Shown one piece after another: positions 14,794-22,991 of a DNA stretch of 27,989 bases. The notes beneath the pieces were generated by a model. That model saw nothing but the letters and a program-made list of their open reading frames with translations. It was not told the origin of the DNA and searched no databases. The translations under genes and the position numbers were made by a program. The stretch's first letter is position 1, and each line of letters opens with the position of its first letter. This DNA is from Deltaproteobacteria bacterium (GTDB lineage: Bacteria > Myxococcota_A > UBA9160 > SMWR01): contig JAFDAW010000037.1 in NCBI GenBank assembly GCA_019313605.1, positions 1 to 27,989 on the forward strand. Direction: 5' to 3'.

Positions 14794-16749
14794 ATGTCGA
14801 CAAACTTTTTCGAGAACCAGGACGCCGCGCGCCGCAACACCAAGCGCCTGGTCGCGCTCTTTGGTCTCGCAGTCATCGCGATTGCAAGCATGCTCTATCT
14901 ACTGGCGGTCCTGATCACCGGCGTGGAGCAGGCCGGCCCAAACACCGAGCAGATGGTGGTCTCCCCGCTGTGGTGGCAGCCCGATCTCGCGCTAGGCGTC
15001 GCGCTCGCCACTGTCGTGGTGGTGGGAGGTGGGAGCCTCTACAAGATCGCCCAGTTGAGAAGTGGAGGATCCGTGGTCGCGGAAGCGCTCGGAGGAGCGC
15101 TGATCCCGCCGGGCACCCGCGACGCGGACGCGCGCAGGCTGCTCAACGTCGTGGAAGAAATGGCCATCGCGTCGGGCATACCCGCGCCGCCCGTCTATCT
15201 GCTGGGAGACGAACAGGGCATCAACGCATTCGCGGCGGGCTTTTCGCCCGGGGATGCCGTCATCGGTGTCACGCGGGGTTGCGTTCAACAGCTCAGCCGC
15301 GACGAACTCCAGGGGGTCATTGCACACGAATTCAGCCACATCCTCAGTGGAGACATGGGACTCAACATCCGGCTGATGGGGGTGATCCACGGAATTCTCA
15401 TCATCGGCATCATCGGCTACTTCCTGCTGCGCTCGTCGCTCTTCACGGGATCCCATCGGCGGAGCAGCAGCCGCGACAACAACGGCATACCGATCGTCGC
15501 GGTGGGCCTGGGACTGATGGTGATCGGCTTCCTCGGGACGTTCTTCGGCAACCTCATCAAGGCTTCCGTGAGCCGACAGCGGGAGTTCTTCGCAGACGCG
15601 TCGGCCGTCCAGTTCACCCGAAATCCGGACGGCATCGCGGGCGCATTGAAACAGATCGGCGGATACGAGAGCGGCTCGATTCTCGCGAGCCCGAACGCCC
15701 CCGAGGCGAGCCATCTCTTCTTCAGCCAGGGATTGCGAAGCGGGTTCCAGATGCTGTTCGCCACGCATCCACCGCTCGAAGAACGCATCCGGCGGCTCGA
15801 CCCGAACTGGCAACCTGGGACCCGGCGAGAGCGGGCTCAAGCGATGCGCAGTGCGGCGGCCGGAACCGCGGGATTTACGGCTGGAGGATCCGCCGCCGTC
15901 GACTCAGCGACCGGCGATGTCGGTGCCGGAAGCAGTGCGATCGGGCAGGTCGGGCAGCCCACCGCCGAACACATCGCCTACGCGGCAGCGCTCGTAGAGC
16001 GCCTGCCCTCCGCAGTCGTCAACGCCGCGCGCGAACCCTACGGAGCGCGAGCGGTGATCTACGCGCTGCTGATCGACCGCGAAGACGATCCACGCAATCG
16101 ACAATTCGATCAGCTCGCGCGCTTCGGAGAGCCGGGGATCGAGACTGAAACGCGACGCCTGCTTCCGGAAATCGAGCAACTCGAAGCGCGTTACCGGATG
16201 CCCTTGATCGACATTGCCCTCCCCTCTCTCTGTGCCCTGTCACCTGACCAATACCAGGCGTTCAAGACCAACCTGCGTGCGCTCGTCGTCGCGGACGAGA
16301 AGATCGAACTCTTCGAGTGGGTGTTGCAACGCATGGTCTTCACCCACCTGCGGCCCCACTTCGAGCGGGTGAAACCATCGCGCATCCGCCACACTTCGCT
16401 GCGCAAGCTCTCCGAGCCCTGTGCGGTAGTACTCTCCATTCTGGCTCATGCCGGAAGCCCCAATGAAGACTCGGTTCGCACCGCGTTCGAACTGGGCGCA
16501 GCGCAGCTGCCGGGGGTCGATCTCGCACTGCTACCGCGCGAGCGCGCCGGACTTCGAGAACTCGATCGCGCACTCGAAAAACTCGCAGAGGCCGATCCGA
16601 GCACTCGCGAACAACTCTTGAGGGCCTGCGCGGCCTGCATCGCGGCCGATCGCGAAGTCACCCAGGCGGAAGGAGAACTCTTTCGCGCAATCGCCGACGG
16701 CATCGACTGCCCGATGCCGCCCCTCCTCCCCGGTCAGCCGCTCTATTGA
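14794..16749 (+). CDS. M48 (HtpX-like) membrane metalloprotease with TerB-like C-terminus
   Basis: Zinc protease of 651 residues, about twice the size of HtpX. The catalytic motif HEFSH is at 178-182 (H178, E179, H182), with E264 in RQREFFADA as the third ligand. Membrane segments are at about 18-42, 64-83, 194-213 and 232-252, placing the active site on the cytoplasmic side as in HtpX. Residues about 1-340 form the protease. The rest is a large helical extension ending in LLRACAACIAADREVTQAEG (from 608), which resembles the TerB fold. The start lies 8 nt after lemA and lacks a strong Shine-Dalgarno, suggesting translational coupling. A role in quality control of membrane proteins fits the family; the substrate-selecting role of the extension is inferred. 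Confidence 0.9.
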   Translation: MSTNFFENQDAARRNTKRLVALFGLAVIAIASMLYLLAVLITGVEQAGPNTEQMVVSPLWWQPDLALGVALATVVVVGGGSLYKIAQLRSGGSVVAEALGGALIPPGTRDADARRLLNVVEEMAIASGIPAPPVYLLGDEQGINAFAAGFSPGDAVIGVTRGCVQQLSRDELQGVIAHEFSHILSGDMGLNIRLMGVIHGILIIGIIGYFLLRSSLFTGSHRRSSSRDNNGIPIVAVGLGLMVIGFLGTFFGNLIKASVSRQREFFADASAVQFTRNPDGIAGALKQIGGYESGSILASPNAPEASHLFFSQGLRSGFQMLFATHPPLEERIRRLDPNWQPGTRRERAQAMRSAAAGTAGFTAGGSAAVDSATGDVGAGSSAIGQVGQPTAEHIAYAAALVERLPSAVVNAAREPYGARAVIYALLIDREDDPRNRQFDQLARFGEPGIETETRRLLPEIEQLEARYRMPLIDIALPSLCALSPDQYQAFKTNLRALVVADEKIELFEWVLQRMVFTHLRPHFERVKPSRIRHTSLRKLSEPCAVVLSILAHAGSPNEDSVRTAFELGAAQLPGVDLALLPRERAGLRELDRALEKLAEADPSTREQLLRACAACIAADREVTQAEGELFRAIADGIDCPMPPLLPGQPLY

Positions 16750-16755
16750 GCGACC

Positions 16756-18237
16756 TCAAGCGCTCGCATCGGAATCGAGCGGGAAGATCGGCCGGCGCAC
16801 CTTCTCGAATTTGAACAGGCTGTTGTCGCTGCTCGTCACTCCCACACCATCGCAGGGAAGTTCGTGTTGCGCGATCGCGCGAAAACCCGCCCGGTAGTGG
16901 ATCCGCGACTTCAGGATCAAATACTTCTTCTGGGTGGGCTCGATTCCGACACTGCGGAAGCAACCGAGATCGAACGGTTCAGAGTTTCGCGAGCAGACGA
17001 CGATCTGCACGTTTCCCGTATCGAGCACGGCGGTCTTCCCCATCGACTCGATGGTGCCTCGCCCCATCGCGGTGGTGACGATGTAATCTCCGTCGGTCAG
17101 CGCGCGGACGGTCCCTGAAATCTCGAGCGGTTCTCCCGGCAATCCAATGCTCGGCATCGCAACCTTGCCACCGAGCCTCAGCGCGATGCGGCTTCCGACT
17201 CCCGCGAGCGCCATCTCTTCGACGGCCTCGGGATCGCAGATGCCAAACATCGCAACGTCTTCGAGCCCCTGCTGGATCACCTCCTTCAGCACAGCCACCG
17301 TATCCTGTGTCCCGCCTGAAGCCGCATTGTCGGCGTGGTCGAGCAGGATGATCGGTCCGCCATCCAGTGCCTTCGCGCGCGCGATGGTTTCGGGCAGAGG
17401 CTCTGATCGAAAGATGAACGCCTCGCGCTCGCGCCAGGCCGCGTCGAGCAGACGATCGCGTGCCGCATCTGCCATGGCCCTGTCGCCATCGGCAACGGTC
17501 ACCACCGACAGGCCCGCGCTCGGAAAATCGGCCAGCGGGAACCCGCCGAAGACCGTTGCCGCGAGCAGGCCCGCGCCCTCCTCCTTGCGCGCCAGATCGA
17601 TCAACGGCCCCATCGGCCGGTCTTCGTGCCCCATGCACAGGGTCTGGGCGAGCAGCGGCCGATTGCCCCAGGACATCACGGGCCGGACGGAACCCTCGAG
17701 GGCCGACAGCATGATGCGACCCGCGTGCTCACCAGTCTCGTACATATCGATGTGGGGATAGGTCTTGTAGCCGACCAGGGCCGTGCAATTGTCAACGATA
17801 TCGTCGGTGAGGTTCCCGTGCAGATCGAGACTGACACCGATCGGAAGTTCGGGCGCGAGCTGGCGGATTCTTGCGAGCAACACCCCCTCTCCATCATCGG
17901 TGGTTTCGGCCACCATCGCGCCGTGTAGATCCAGAAAACAGACGTCGCAGCCCCGGCTGATCGCCTCACAGATCGCATCACACATCGCCGCGTAAGCGCT
18001 CGCCTCGACGGGGCCGCTCGGGGCCGCGTTGCCCGCGATCGGCGTGACGGTCTCCATCCCCGCCTCGTCCGCCACATCGAGAAACCCCCCGATCCCGGTG
18101 CCCGTGCCCTTGAAGAGGCGATAGGCCTCGGCCCCTCTGGGCACGTCGGGGCTGCCAAAACGCCGCAGTGGTGTCGGAACCGGCGAGAAGGTGTTCGTCT
18201 CGTGTTCCATCATCGCGACTACGGCGCGTAACTTCAC
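16756..18237 (-). CDS. M81 family metallopeptidase (MlrC-like)
   Basis: Zinc-dependent hydrolase of 493 residues. Family members include MlrC, which degrades linearised microcystin products, but most have unknown substrates. Probable metal or active-site motifs: EHETNTFSP (H12, E13), DLHGAM (103-108), SLDLHGN (D138, H140) and YPHIDM (H162, D164). The C-terminal half (about 300-490) is the MlrC C-terminal domain. The start is GTG at 18237, with AGGAGG about 9 nt upstream. The stop lies 6 nt from that of the M48 gene on the other strand, so there is no room for separate terminators. It is divergent from a PAS-LuxR regulator across 150 nt, which may control it. A true toxin-degrading role is not supported: mlrA, B and D are absent here. 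Confidence 0.9.
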   Translation of the reverse strand: MKLRAVVAMMEHETNTFSPVPTPLRRFGSPDVPRGAEAYRLFKGTGTGIGGFLDVADEAGMETVTPIAGNAAPSGPVEASAYAAMCDAICEAISRGCDVCFLDLHGAMVAETTDDGEGVLLARIRQLAPELPIGVSLDLHGNLTDDIVDNCTALVGYKTYPHIDMYETGEHAGRIMLSALEGSVRPVMSWGNRPLLAQTLCMGHEDRPMGPLIDLARKEEGAGLLAATVFGGFPLADFPSAGLSVVTVADGDRAMADAARDRLLDAAWREREAFIFRSEPLPETIARAKALDGGPIILLDHADNAASGGTQDTVAVLKEVIQQGLEDVAMFGICDPEAVEEMALAGVGSRIALRLGGKVAMPSIGLPGEPLEISGTVRALTDGDYIVTTAMGRGTIESMGKTAVLDTGNVQIVVCSRNSEPFDLGCFRSVGIEPTQKKYLILKSRIHYRAGFRAIAQHELPCDGVGVTSSDNSLFKFEKVRRPIFPLDSDASA

Positions 18238-18387
18238 GGGTTCAACCTCCTCGACTCCACGGGTTCGATCTCGGCAAACAGGATAACCCTTCCCGAGGCC
18301 CGCCCTGAAGCACCTGCCATCACCCGATGAGAACGCCCAGCGGTTTCACAGAGTTGGCTCCGCTACGCTGGGAGGCCGGAGATTGCC

Positions 18388-19092
18388 ATGACCGACGGCC
18401 TCAAACTCGAACCCCAACACCGCGATCTCGCAAACGCGATCGAGCAGCTGAACTGCGGCCTGATCGGTCGCGACATAGGCGGTACGATCGTCTTCTCAAA
18501 TGACATCTTGACGCGCTGGCTCGGCTACGAGCCGGGTGAGTTGATTGGTCTCCCGCTGGGAAAGCTGATCCCAGAGGAATTGGACCAACGCGTTACCGAG
18601 CAGTTGCGGGCCGTCGAAGCGGGCGACATTCGAGCGCGTATCACGGTCGCCCAGCGAAAGGACTTCACGACGTTTCCGATCTTGTTGATCCCGAATCGAT
18701 ATCCGGGCCCGGACGGCCCGTTCTTCAATGTCGTGATCGAACTCTCGACGGTTCAAACCGCAAAACCTGTCGGCGTCAATCAAAGCGAAACCGTGCGCAG
18801 CAGCCTCGAGCGGATCGCCCTCGAACTCCAGACGATCGGCCTCACATCGACGATAGCTACACAGTCGGTGGTACCAATCGACCACCCCGATCTGGTATCG
18901 CTTACAGACCGGGAGCGTGAAGTCCTGATTCACCTGGTGGCGGGGCAACGCGTTCCCGCCATCGCCGCAGAACTCCACATCAGCCAGCATACGGTTCGCA
19001 ATCACTTGAAATCGATCTACAGACAGCTGGGCGTCAGCAACCAGTCGGAGCTGATCGAGCTCATCCGAAACCTGGACACTCCGAAGACCTGA
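18388..19092 (+). CDS. PAS domain LuxR-type transcriptional regulator
   Basis: Cytosolic DNA-binding protein of 234 residues. The N-terminal PAS domain (about 15-122) has GRDIGGTIVFSNDILTRWLG and then YEPGELIGLPLGKLIPEE, the usual PAS core. A helical linker (135-152) precedes the C-terminal LuxR/GerE helix-turn-helix (170-228), with LTDREREVLIHLVAGQ and ISQHTVRNHLKSIYRQLGVS. There is no receiver domain, so the signal is probably a ligand or cofactor in the PAS pocket, or the protein binds constitutively. The ATG has GGAG and GAG just upstream. It is divergent from the M81 peptidase; targets are unknown. Confidence 0.92.
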   Translation: MTDGLKLEPQHRDLANAIEQLNCGLIGRDIGGTIVFSNDILTRWLGYEPGELIGLPLGKLIPEELDQRVTEQLRAVEAGDIRARITVAQRKDFTTFPILLIPNRYPGPDGPFFNVVIELSTVQTAKPVGVNQSETVRSSLERIALELQTIGLTSTIATQSVVPIDHPDLVSLTDREREVLIHLVAGQRVPAIAAELHISQHTVRNHLKSIYRQLGVSNQSELIELIRNLDTPKT

Positions 19093-19451
19093 ACGCGCCC
19101 TCCGCGCTCCTCTCAGGCAAAATCGAACCGAATTGGTCATGCGATTGACCCGTTCTGGCCCTGATCCGATCGCATTTCCTGCGCAATCTTGTCGACAGCA
19201 ATGCAGATCCTTTTCCCCCTCCTTAAGGAAATGCCATGCGACAAAGACCGCAAACCGACCGAACGCAACGAAGCTGGATCGATCAGCTCTCCGGATCAAA
19301 AGGCTGCGCTACTGACCGGTGCGACAGCACGGGACGTACCCAGGTTGTCGTTTGTGCTGACTTGGATGGTCTGGAGGTCGATTCCGTTTCTGAGCATTCC
19401 CACCCAGGGCCGAGCGGGAACAATCCTCGAGCTGTTACGGGCACGTCGAGT

Positions 19452-19547
19452 GGGTGGGCGATCGGTCAAGGCGGTTTCGGGCCGCTTCGAAATGAAGCGG
19501 TCGGGCGTCCGGCACGGACATCCCAGACACGTGCCGGACGCCCACCC
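19452..19547. other. Cluster of strong hairpins, possible structured RNA or terminator region
   Basis: There are three inverted repeats. 19482-19488/19494-19500 pair as CCGCTTC-GAAAT-GAAGCGG. 19503-19516/19530-19543 form a perfect 14-bp stem (GGGCGTCCGGCACG) with a 13-nt loop. 19452-19460/19539-19547 form a 9-bp stem (GGGTGGGCG) that encloses both and competes with the base of the second. The layout allows two alternative folds. No T-run follows. It may be the 3' end of the regulator transcript, a small RNA or an attenuator. Confidence 0.5.
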
Positions 19548-19562
19548 CACCACCTTGCGGTG

Positions 19563-19649
19563 ATGATCTACCGCGCCCTTTTTCTCACGTCGCTCGGATG
19601 CACAGGCTTTGGGATGTTCTGGTTGGTCCTGCACCTCGGATCGCAGTAA
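19563..19649 (+). CDS. Possible small membrane peptide (28 residues)
   Basis: ATG at 19563 opens a 28-codon frame: basic and polar at the start (MIYR), then a hydrophobic stretch of about 20 residues (ALFLTSLGCTGFGMFWLVLH) and a short tail LGSQ. It has the look of a single-span small protein. It lies just after the hairpin cluster, and the ribosome binding site is weak (GCGGTG close by). A chance hydrophobic frame is equally possible. Confidence 0.25.
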   Translation: MIYRALFLTSLGCTGFGMFWLVLHLGSQ

Positions 19650-19804
19650 GCGCGAAGGCGGTATCGGCACTGCCCAAACATGGCATCGCCGATGGGCTGC
19701 AGTTCATCCGACACCACCCAGGGAAGAATCGCCGCCGGGCCGAAATGCCCCGGGGGATTCACGGCGGATCTGGCGCGCAGGGGGTCTCTAGCTGTGGAGG
19801 CGTC

Positions 19805-19843
19805 ATGCCGATACCCTTTCTGGTTCGGGCATTTCGCCCGTAG
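19805..19843 (+). CDS. Possible 12-residue leader peptide
   Basis: ATG at 19805, preceded by GGAGG at about 5 nt, reads MPIPFLVRAFRP and stops at 19843, five bases before the ATG of the exported Cys-containing protein, which itself lacks a good ribosome binding site. The end of the frame overlaps a small hairpin CGGGC-ATTTC-GCCCG (about 19827-19841). This arrangement would suit translational coupling or attenuation, but there is only sequence context to support it. Confidence 0.3.
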   Translation: MPIPFLVRAFRP

Positions 19844-19848
19844 AGTCG

Positions 19849-20253
19849 ATGATGAAACGCACTCTGATACTTCTGCTTGGCATCTGGGCCTTTGCGGTGC
19901 CCACCGTGTGCCTCGCTCTGTGCCCCGCAGTGCCCACAGCGATTGAAATCGGATCGGGCGCCGCCGAGCCATCAACGCCTCCCTGCCACCAGACAGCTCC
20001 CAGCAATCGAAGCAATCCGGGCTCGGAGCCCACCTCTGCGCCCGAGCCGAACGGCGACTGCTGTGCGGAGCAACAGCTCCAGTCGATTCAGGCCAGTGCT
20101 CCTGAATCTCCGCGAGCTCCACTGGCATTCGTCTTTGGGACGCCGGCCGAGATCGTGGACGCCGTCGCTCCGACCATCGTTTCGACTCTTCGCCTCGAAG
20201 CTCAGCGCGTCTGCACGCCACACCTGCAAACCAATCCACCACTTCTGATTTGA
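19849..20253 (+). CDS. Small exported Cys-containing protein of the metal-efflux cluster
   Basis: Protein of 134 residues with an N-terminal signal peptide (KR at 3-4, hydrophobic 5-20, cleavage near 21-25). Mature cysteines and histidines occur as C25, C46-H47 and C71-C72 within a Pro/Ser/Ala-rich, probably disordered region. The end RVCTPHLQTNPPLLI resembles the tails of small periplasmic proteins found before heavy-metal efflux genes (CopL-like types), though I cannot assign a family firmly. It lies first in the cluster before the TolC-like, CusB and CusA genes, about 100 nt upstream of the next. A periplasmic metal-binding or sensing role is inferred from cysteines and context. Two ATGs (19849 and 19852) are possible; I used the first. 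Confidence 0.65.
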   Translation: MMKRTLILLLGIWAFAVPTVCLALCPAVPTAIEIGSGAAEPSTPPCHQTAPSNRSNPGSEPTSAPEPNGDCCAEQQLQSIQASAPESPRAPLAFVFGTPAEIVDAVAPTIVSTLRLEAQRVCTPHLQTNPPLLI

Positions 20254-20256
20254 TCT

Positions 20257-20298
20257 CCGTCTGTTGTTGAAGCACGCGCATGGCGCGCGTGCAGACGG
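20257..20298. other. Bulged hairpin upstream of the TolC-like gene
   Basis: Inner stem GCACGCGC (20272-20279) with GCGCGTGC (20285-20292), 5-nt loop. Outer stem CCGTCTG (20257-20263) with CAGACGG (20292-20298), separated on the left by an unpaired TTGTTGAA. It sits just after the stop of the exported protein and could protect mRNA or partly terminate, changing the ratio between the first gene and the efflux genes. No T-run follows. Confidence 0.45.
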
Positions 20299-20355
20299 GG
20301 TGGTGCCAAGACTTCACGGCATCCGCCCTCGGTCCAACTGCAGATGGAGAACCCG

Positions 20356-21651
20356 ATGGCGATCTACCAAAACGGCGCGCTGCGCGGCTGCGCGTGCGCG
20401 CTGGCCCTCAACTTGCTCATCACCCCCGGCGCGATCAGCCCGCTTCAGATCCCCGATCCGCTGCCGCTGAACTGGTGCCTGGATCGGGCGAATGCCGCCA
20501 ATCCGTCACTGGAGGCCACTTCCGCTGAGGCGGATGCGGCCCGGGCGGGTATCGGCTCGGCGGGAAGGCTCGAAGATCCGCGATTCGGCTACGAGGTGGT
20601 GAATCTCCCGACCGGTGATTTCGATCTCGACTCGACGCCGATGTCGGGCCACCAGCTGAGCCTGCAACAGAAACTCCCAGTCCCGGGATTGCTGTCGGGC
20701 CAAAAAGCGGCCGCACACGCAACCGCCGAGGCCGCGGAGGCTGCGCTCGAGGATCACCGAGCGCGAATCGCCGCGAGCATCGAACGGGCCTGGAGTTCCC
20801 TCGCGTTTGCCCAACGAGCGCTGGAGATCACGGATCAGAACCTTGAATTACTGAGGCAATTTCGCGAGATCGCAGAAACCAAGTACCGGGTCGGGTCCGG
20901 GCTTCAGCAGGACGTACTTCGCGCTCAGGTCGAGCTCACCACGCTGCTCGGCGAGCGCCTGCGCCGCGAAGCCCTATTGAAACAGAGCGAGGCCGCACTC
21001 GCGGCACTGCTCGATCTTCCAACCGGCCGGGAGCTTCCGCGCACGGAAGACCTCGACCAGCAGTCTGCGATTCCGGAGCTACCGGACCTGTTGGCTCGAA
21101 TCGACGCTGCGAGCCCGCTCTTGCGCGAACAACGCGCCCGCATCGAAGCCGCCGAGAAACGGGTTCGAACCACGGAGCTGGAGGGCTACCCGGATGTCGA
21201 TCTGCGAGTCGGTTATCGGATTCGCCAAGACAGCGGCTCGGATCCAGTCAATGGCCAGGATTTTCTCTCCGCCGGCTTCACGCTGAGGCTTCCCGTCGAT
21301 CGTGGCAAGTGGACGTCGAAGGTCGCCGAAGAACGCGCGCGGCTCCGCAAGACAAAAGCCGAATACCGCGCATCTTTCGCGATGCTAGGCGATGAAATCA
21401 GGGTTGCGCACAGCCAACTCGTGCAGGCCGACGCGGAAGTCGAACTGCTCGTGACCGGGCTGCTGCCCCAGGCCCACCAGTCCCTGGAATCGAGTCGATC
21501 GGGCTATCAAGTCGCGCGCATCGACTTTCTGAGCCTCCTCGATAGCGAGATCCGGGTCTTCGAGGCAGAACTCCGATTGGTTCGCGCGCGCGCGAGCCGC
21601 CGAGCGAGCTTTGCGCAACTCGAGGCCAGCTTGGGGGAGGTGCTCCGATGA
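20356..21651 (+). CDS. cusC: TolC-family outer membrane efflux protein, CusC/CzcC-like
   Basis: Outer-membrane channel subunit of a tripartite RND pump, 431 residues. An N-terminal signal peptide (to about residue 27) is followed by two repeats of long coiled-coil helices typical of outer membrane efflux proteins (for example AQRALEITDQNLELLRQFRE and the second at the C-terminus, LSLLDSEIRVFEAELRLVRA). ALLDLPTGRELP and DLRVGYRI fit the strand segments. I prefer the ATG at 20356, with GGAG 6 nt upstream, over the ATG at 20344, which lies within that signal. The stop overlaps the ATG of the adaptor gene (ATGA), so they are translationally coupled. The CusC assignment rests on the CusB and CusA neighbours. 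Confidence 0.88.
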   Translation: MAIYQNGALRGCACALALNLLITPGAISPLQIPDPLPLNWCLDRANAANPSLEATSAEADAARAGIGSAGRLEDPRFGYEVVNLPTGDFDLDSTPMSGHQLSLQQKLPVPGLLSGQKAAAHATAEAAEAALEDHRARIAASIERAWSSLAFAQRALEITDQNLELLRQFREIAETKYRVGSGLQQDVLRAQVELTTLLGERLRREALLKQSEAALAALLDLPTGRELPRTEDLDQQSAIPELPDLLARIDAASPLLREQRARIEAAEKRVRTTELEGYPDVDLRVGYRIRQDSGSDPVNGQDFLSAGFTLRLPVDRGKWTSKVAEERARLRKTKAEYRASFAMLGDEIRVAHSQLVQADAEVELLVTGLLPQAHQSLESSRSGYQVARIDFLSLLDSEIRVFEAELRLVRARASRRASFAQLEASLGEVLR

Positions 21652-22988
21652 ACGCAAAGCAAGGCTTCGGAATCGGATCCGCGCTGACTCTGGCACTGGC
21701 GGTTGGCTGGTTCGGCAAAGGGCTCCAGACGCCCTCGAGCGAACCGAGTCCCGACGCCGCTCCGCGATCGGACGCGGCCGAAGGCTCGTGTCCGGATGGC
21801 ACGCAGCCCCTTTACTGGGTCGCTCCGATGGATCCCAACTTCATTCGGGATGAGCCCGGGAAATCGCCCATGGGGATGGATCTGATTCCCAAATGTTCGA
21901 GCGACACGGTCGGGAGTACCGCGGGGCAGGTGAAGATCGACGCTACTGTGTTGCAGAACATCGGCGTTCGGACAGAGCGCGTAGAGCGGCGCAACCTGCA
22001 GCGCATGATCCGATCGGCAGGAAGGGTGGATTATGACGAACGGCAGGTTTCCCATGTACACACCAAGGTGCAGGGATGGGTCGAAAAGCTCTACGCAGAA
22101 TATGAAGGCCAGAGGGTCGAACGCGGCCAGCCCCTGTTGGAGATCTACTCCCCCGAACTCGTCTCCACCCAGGAAGAGATCCTGATTGCGGTTCGCTATC
22201 GCGAGGAGACGAAAGACAGCCCGTTCATGGACGTCCGGCATGGGGGAGTCTCGCTTCTCGCTGCCGCCAAGCAGCGCCTCGCGCTCTGGGACGTTCCCGA
22301 GCGTGACATCGAACGCCTGATCGAAACCGGAGAGACTCGCAAGACCCTCACCCTCTACGCACCGAGCGGCGGTGTAGTGACTCATCTGATGGTGAGAGAG
22401 GGAATGGAGGTCGCTCCGAATACGAACCTCTATACCATCGCCGACCTGTCCCGAGTTTGGGTCTACGCGAATATCTACGAGTACGAACTGCCGTGGGTCG
22501 AAGTGGGGCAGCGAGCCATCGTCGAAATCAGCTACCTGCCGGGCCAGAGCTTCGAAGGTACGGTGACGCATATCGATCCGTTCCTGGATCCCAAAACGCG
22601 CACCGCGCGGGTTCGCCTCGAACACGCCAACCCAAAGGGACTCTTGAAGCCCGAGATGTTCGCCAACGTGAGCATCCTCGCCAGTGCGCGAAACGATGCG
22701 CTGGCCATTTCAGAAGAGGCGCTGATCCGATCGGGCCGCCGCAACCTCGTCTTCATTGCGCTCGGCGAGGGACGCTTCGAACCACGAGCCGTAGAAGTGG
22801 GGATCGAAACCGGCGACGGATGGATCGAAATCAGCGACGGCCTGGCCGAGGGTGAAGTCATCGTTTCTTCGGGCCAGTTCTTGATCGACAGCGAGAGCAA
22901 GCTTCAGGAATCGCTTCAGAAATTCCTCTCACATCAGGAGAAGAATGAACACGAGCAGCACGACATGATGATGGATATGGGGAACTGA
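21648..22988 (+). CDS. cusB: CusB-like RND periplasmic adaptor (membrane fusion protein)
   Basis: Periplasmic adaptor of 446 residues linking the inner pump to the outer channel. An N-terminal signal or anchor (about 8-25) leads to a heavy-metal-binding segment, YWVAPMDPN then DEPGKSPMGMDLIPK (56-82). M61, M75 and M77 correspond in spacing to the Cu(I)/Ag(I)-binding methionines of E. coli CusB. Next come the lipoyl/hairpin and beta-barrel regions (about 95-420). The C-terminus HQEKNEHEQHDMMMDMGN is His/Met-rich and probably also binds metal. It overlaps the TolC-like gene by 4 nt and ends 3 nt before cusA. The Met-rich features favour copper or silver over zinc, cobalt or cadmium. Confidence 0.92.
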   Translation: MNAKQGFGIGSALTLALAVGWFGKGLQTPSSEPSPDAAPRSDAAEGSCPDGTQPLYWVAPMDPNFIRDEPGKSPMGMDLIPKCSSDTVGSTAGQVKIDATVLQNIGVRTERVERRNLQRMIRSAGRVDYDERQVSHVHTKVQGWVEKLYAEYEGQRVERGQPLLEIYSPELVSTQEEILIAVRYREETKDSPFMDVRHGGVSLLAAAKQRLALWDVPERDIERLIETGETRKTLTLYAPSGGVVTHLMVREGMEVAPNTNLYTIADLSRVWVYANIYEYELPWVEVGQRAIVEISYLPGQSFEGTVTHIDPFLDPKTRTARVRLEHANPKGLLKPEMFANVSILASARNDALAISEEALIRSGRRNLVFIALGEGRFEPRAVEVGIETGDGWIEISDGLAEGEVIVSSGQFLIDSESKLQESLQKFLSHQEKNEHEQHDMMMDMGN

Positions 22989-22991
22989 GCG

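Larger units (their letters stand above)
19093..19848. other. Long intergenic region with strong secondary structure
   Basis: About 750 bases between the PAS-LuxR gene and the metal-efflux cluster. Open frames of up to 137 codons cross it, but they overlap one another, lack ribosome binding sites and resemble no protein. Contents that stand out are the hairpin cluster at 19452-19547, a 28-codon ORF at 19563-19649 and a 12-codon ORF at 19805-19843, listed separately. The promoter of the efflux operon should lie in the last 200 bases; I could not identify a CueR- or CusR-like operator. Confidence 0.55.

Noticed and set aside
14992..15840. 282-codon minus-strand open frame
   Set aside because: Antisense to the M48 protease catalytic region.
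19189..19649. Overlapping plus-strand frames of 124 and 137 codons
   Set aside because: They overlap each other and the hairpin cluster, have no good ribosome binding site and resemble nothing known.
21507..22625. 372-codon minus-strand open frame
   Set aside because: Antisense to the CusC/CusB genes, with no recognisable protein.
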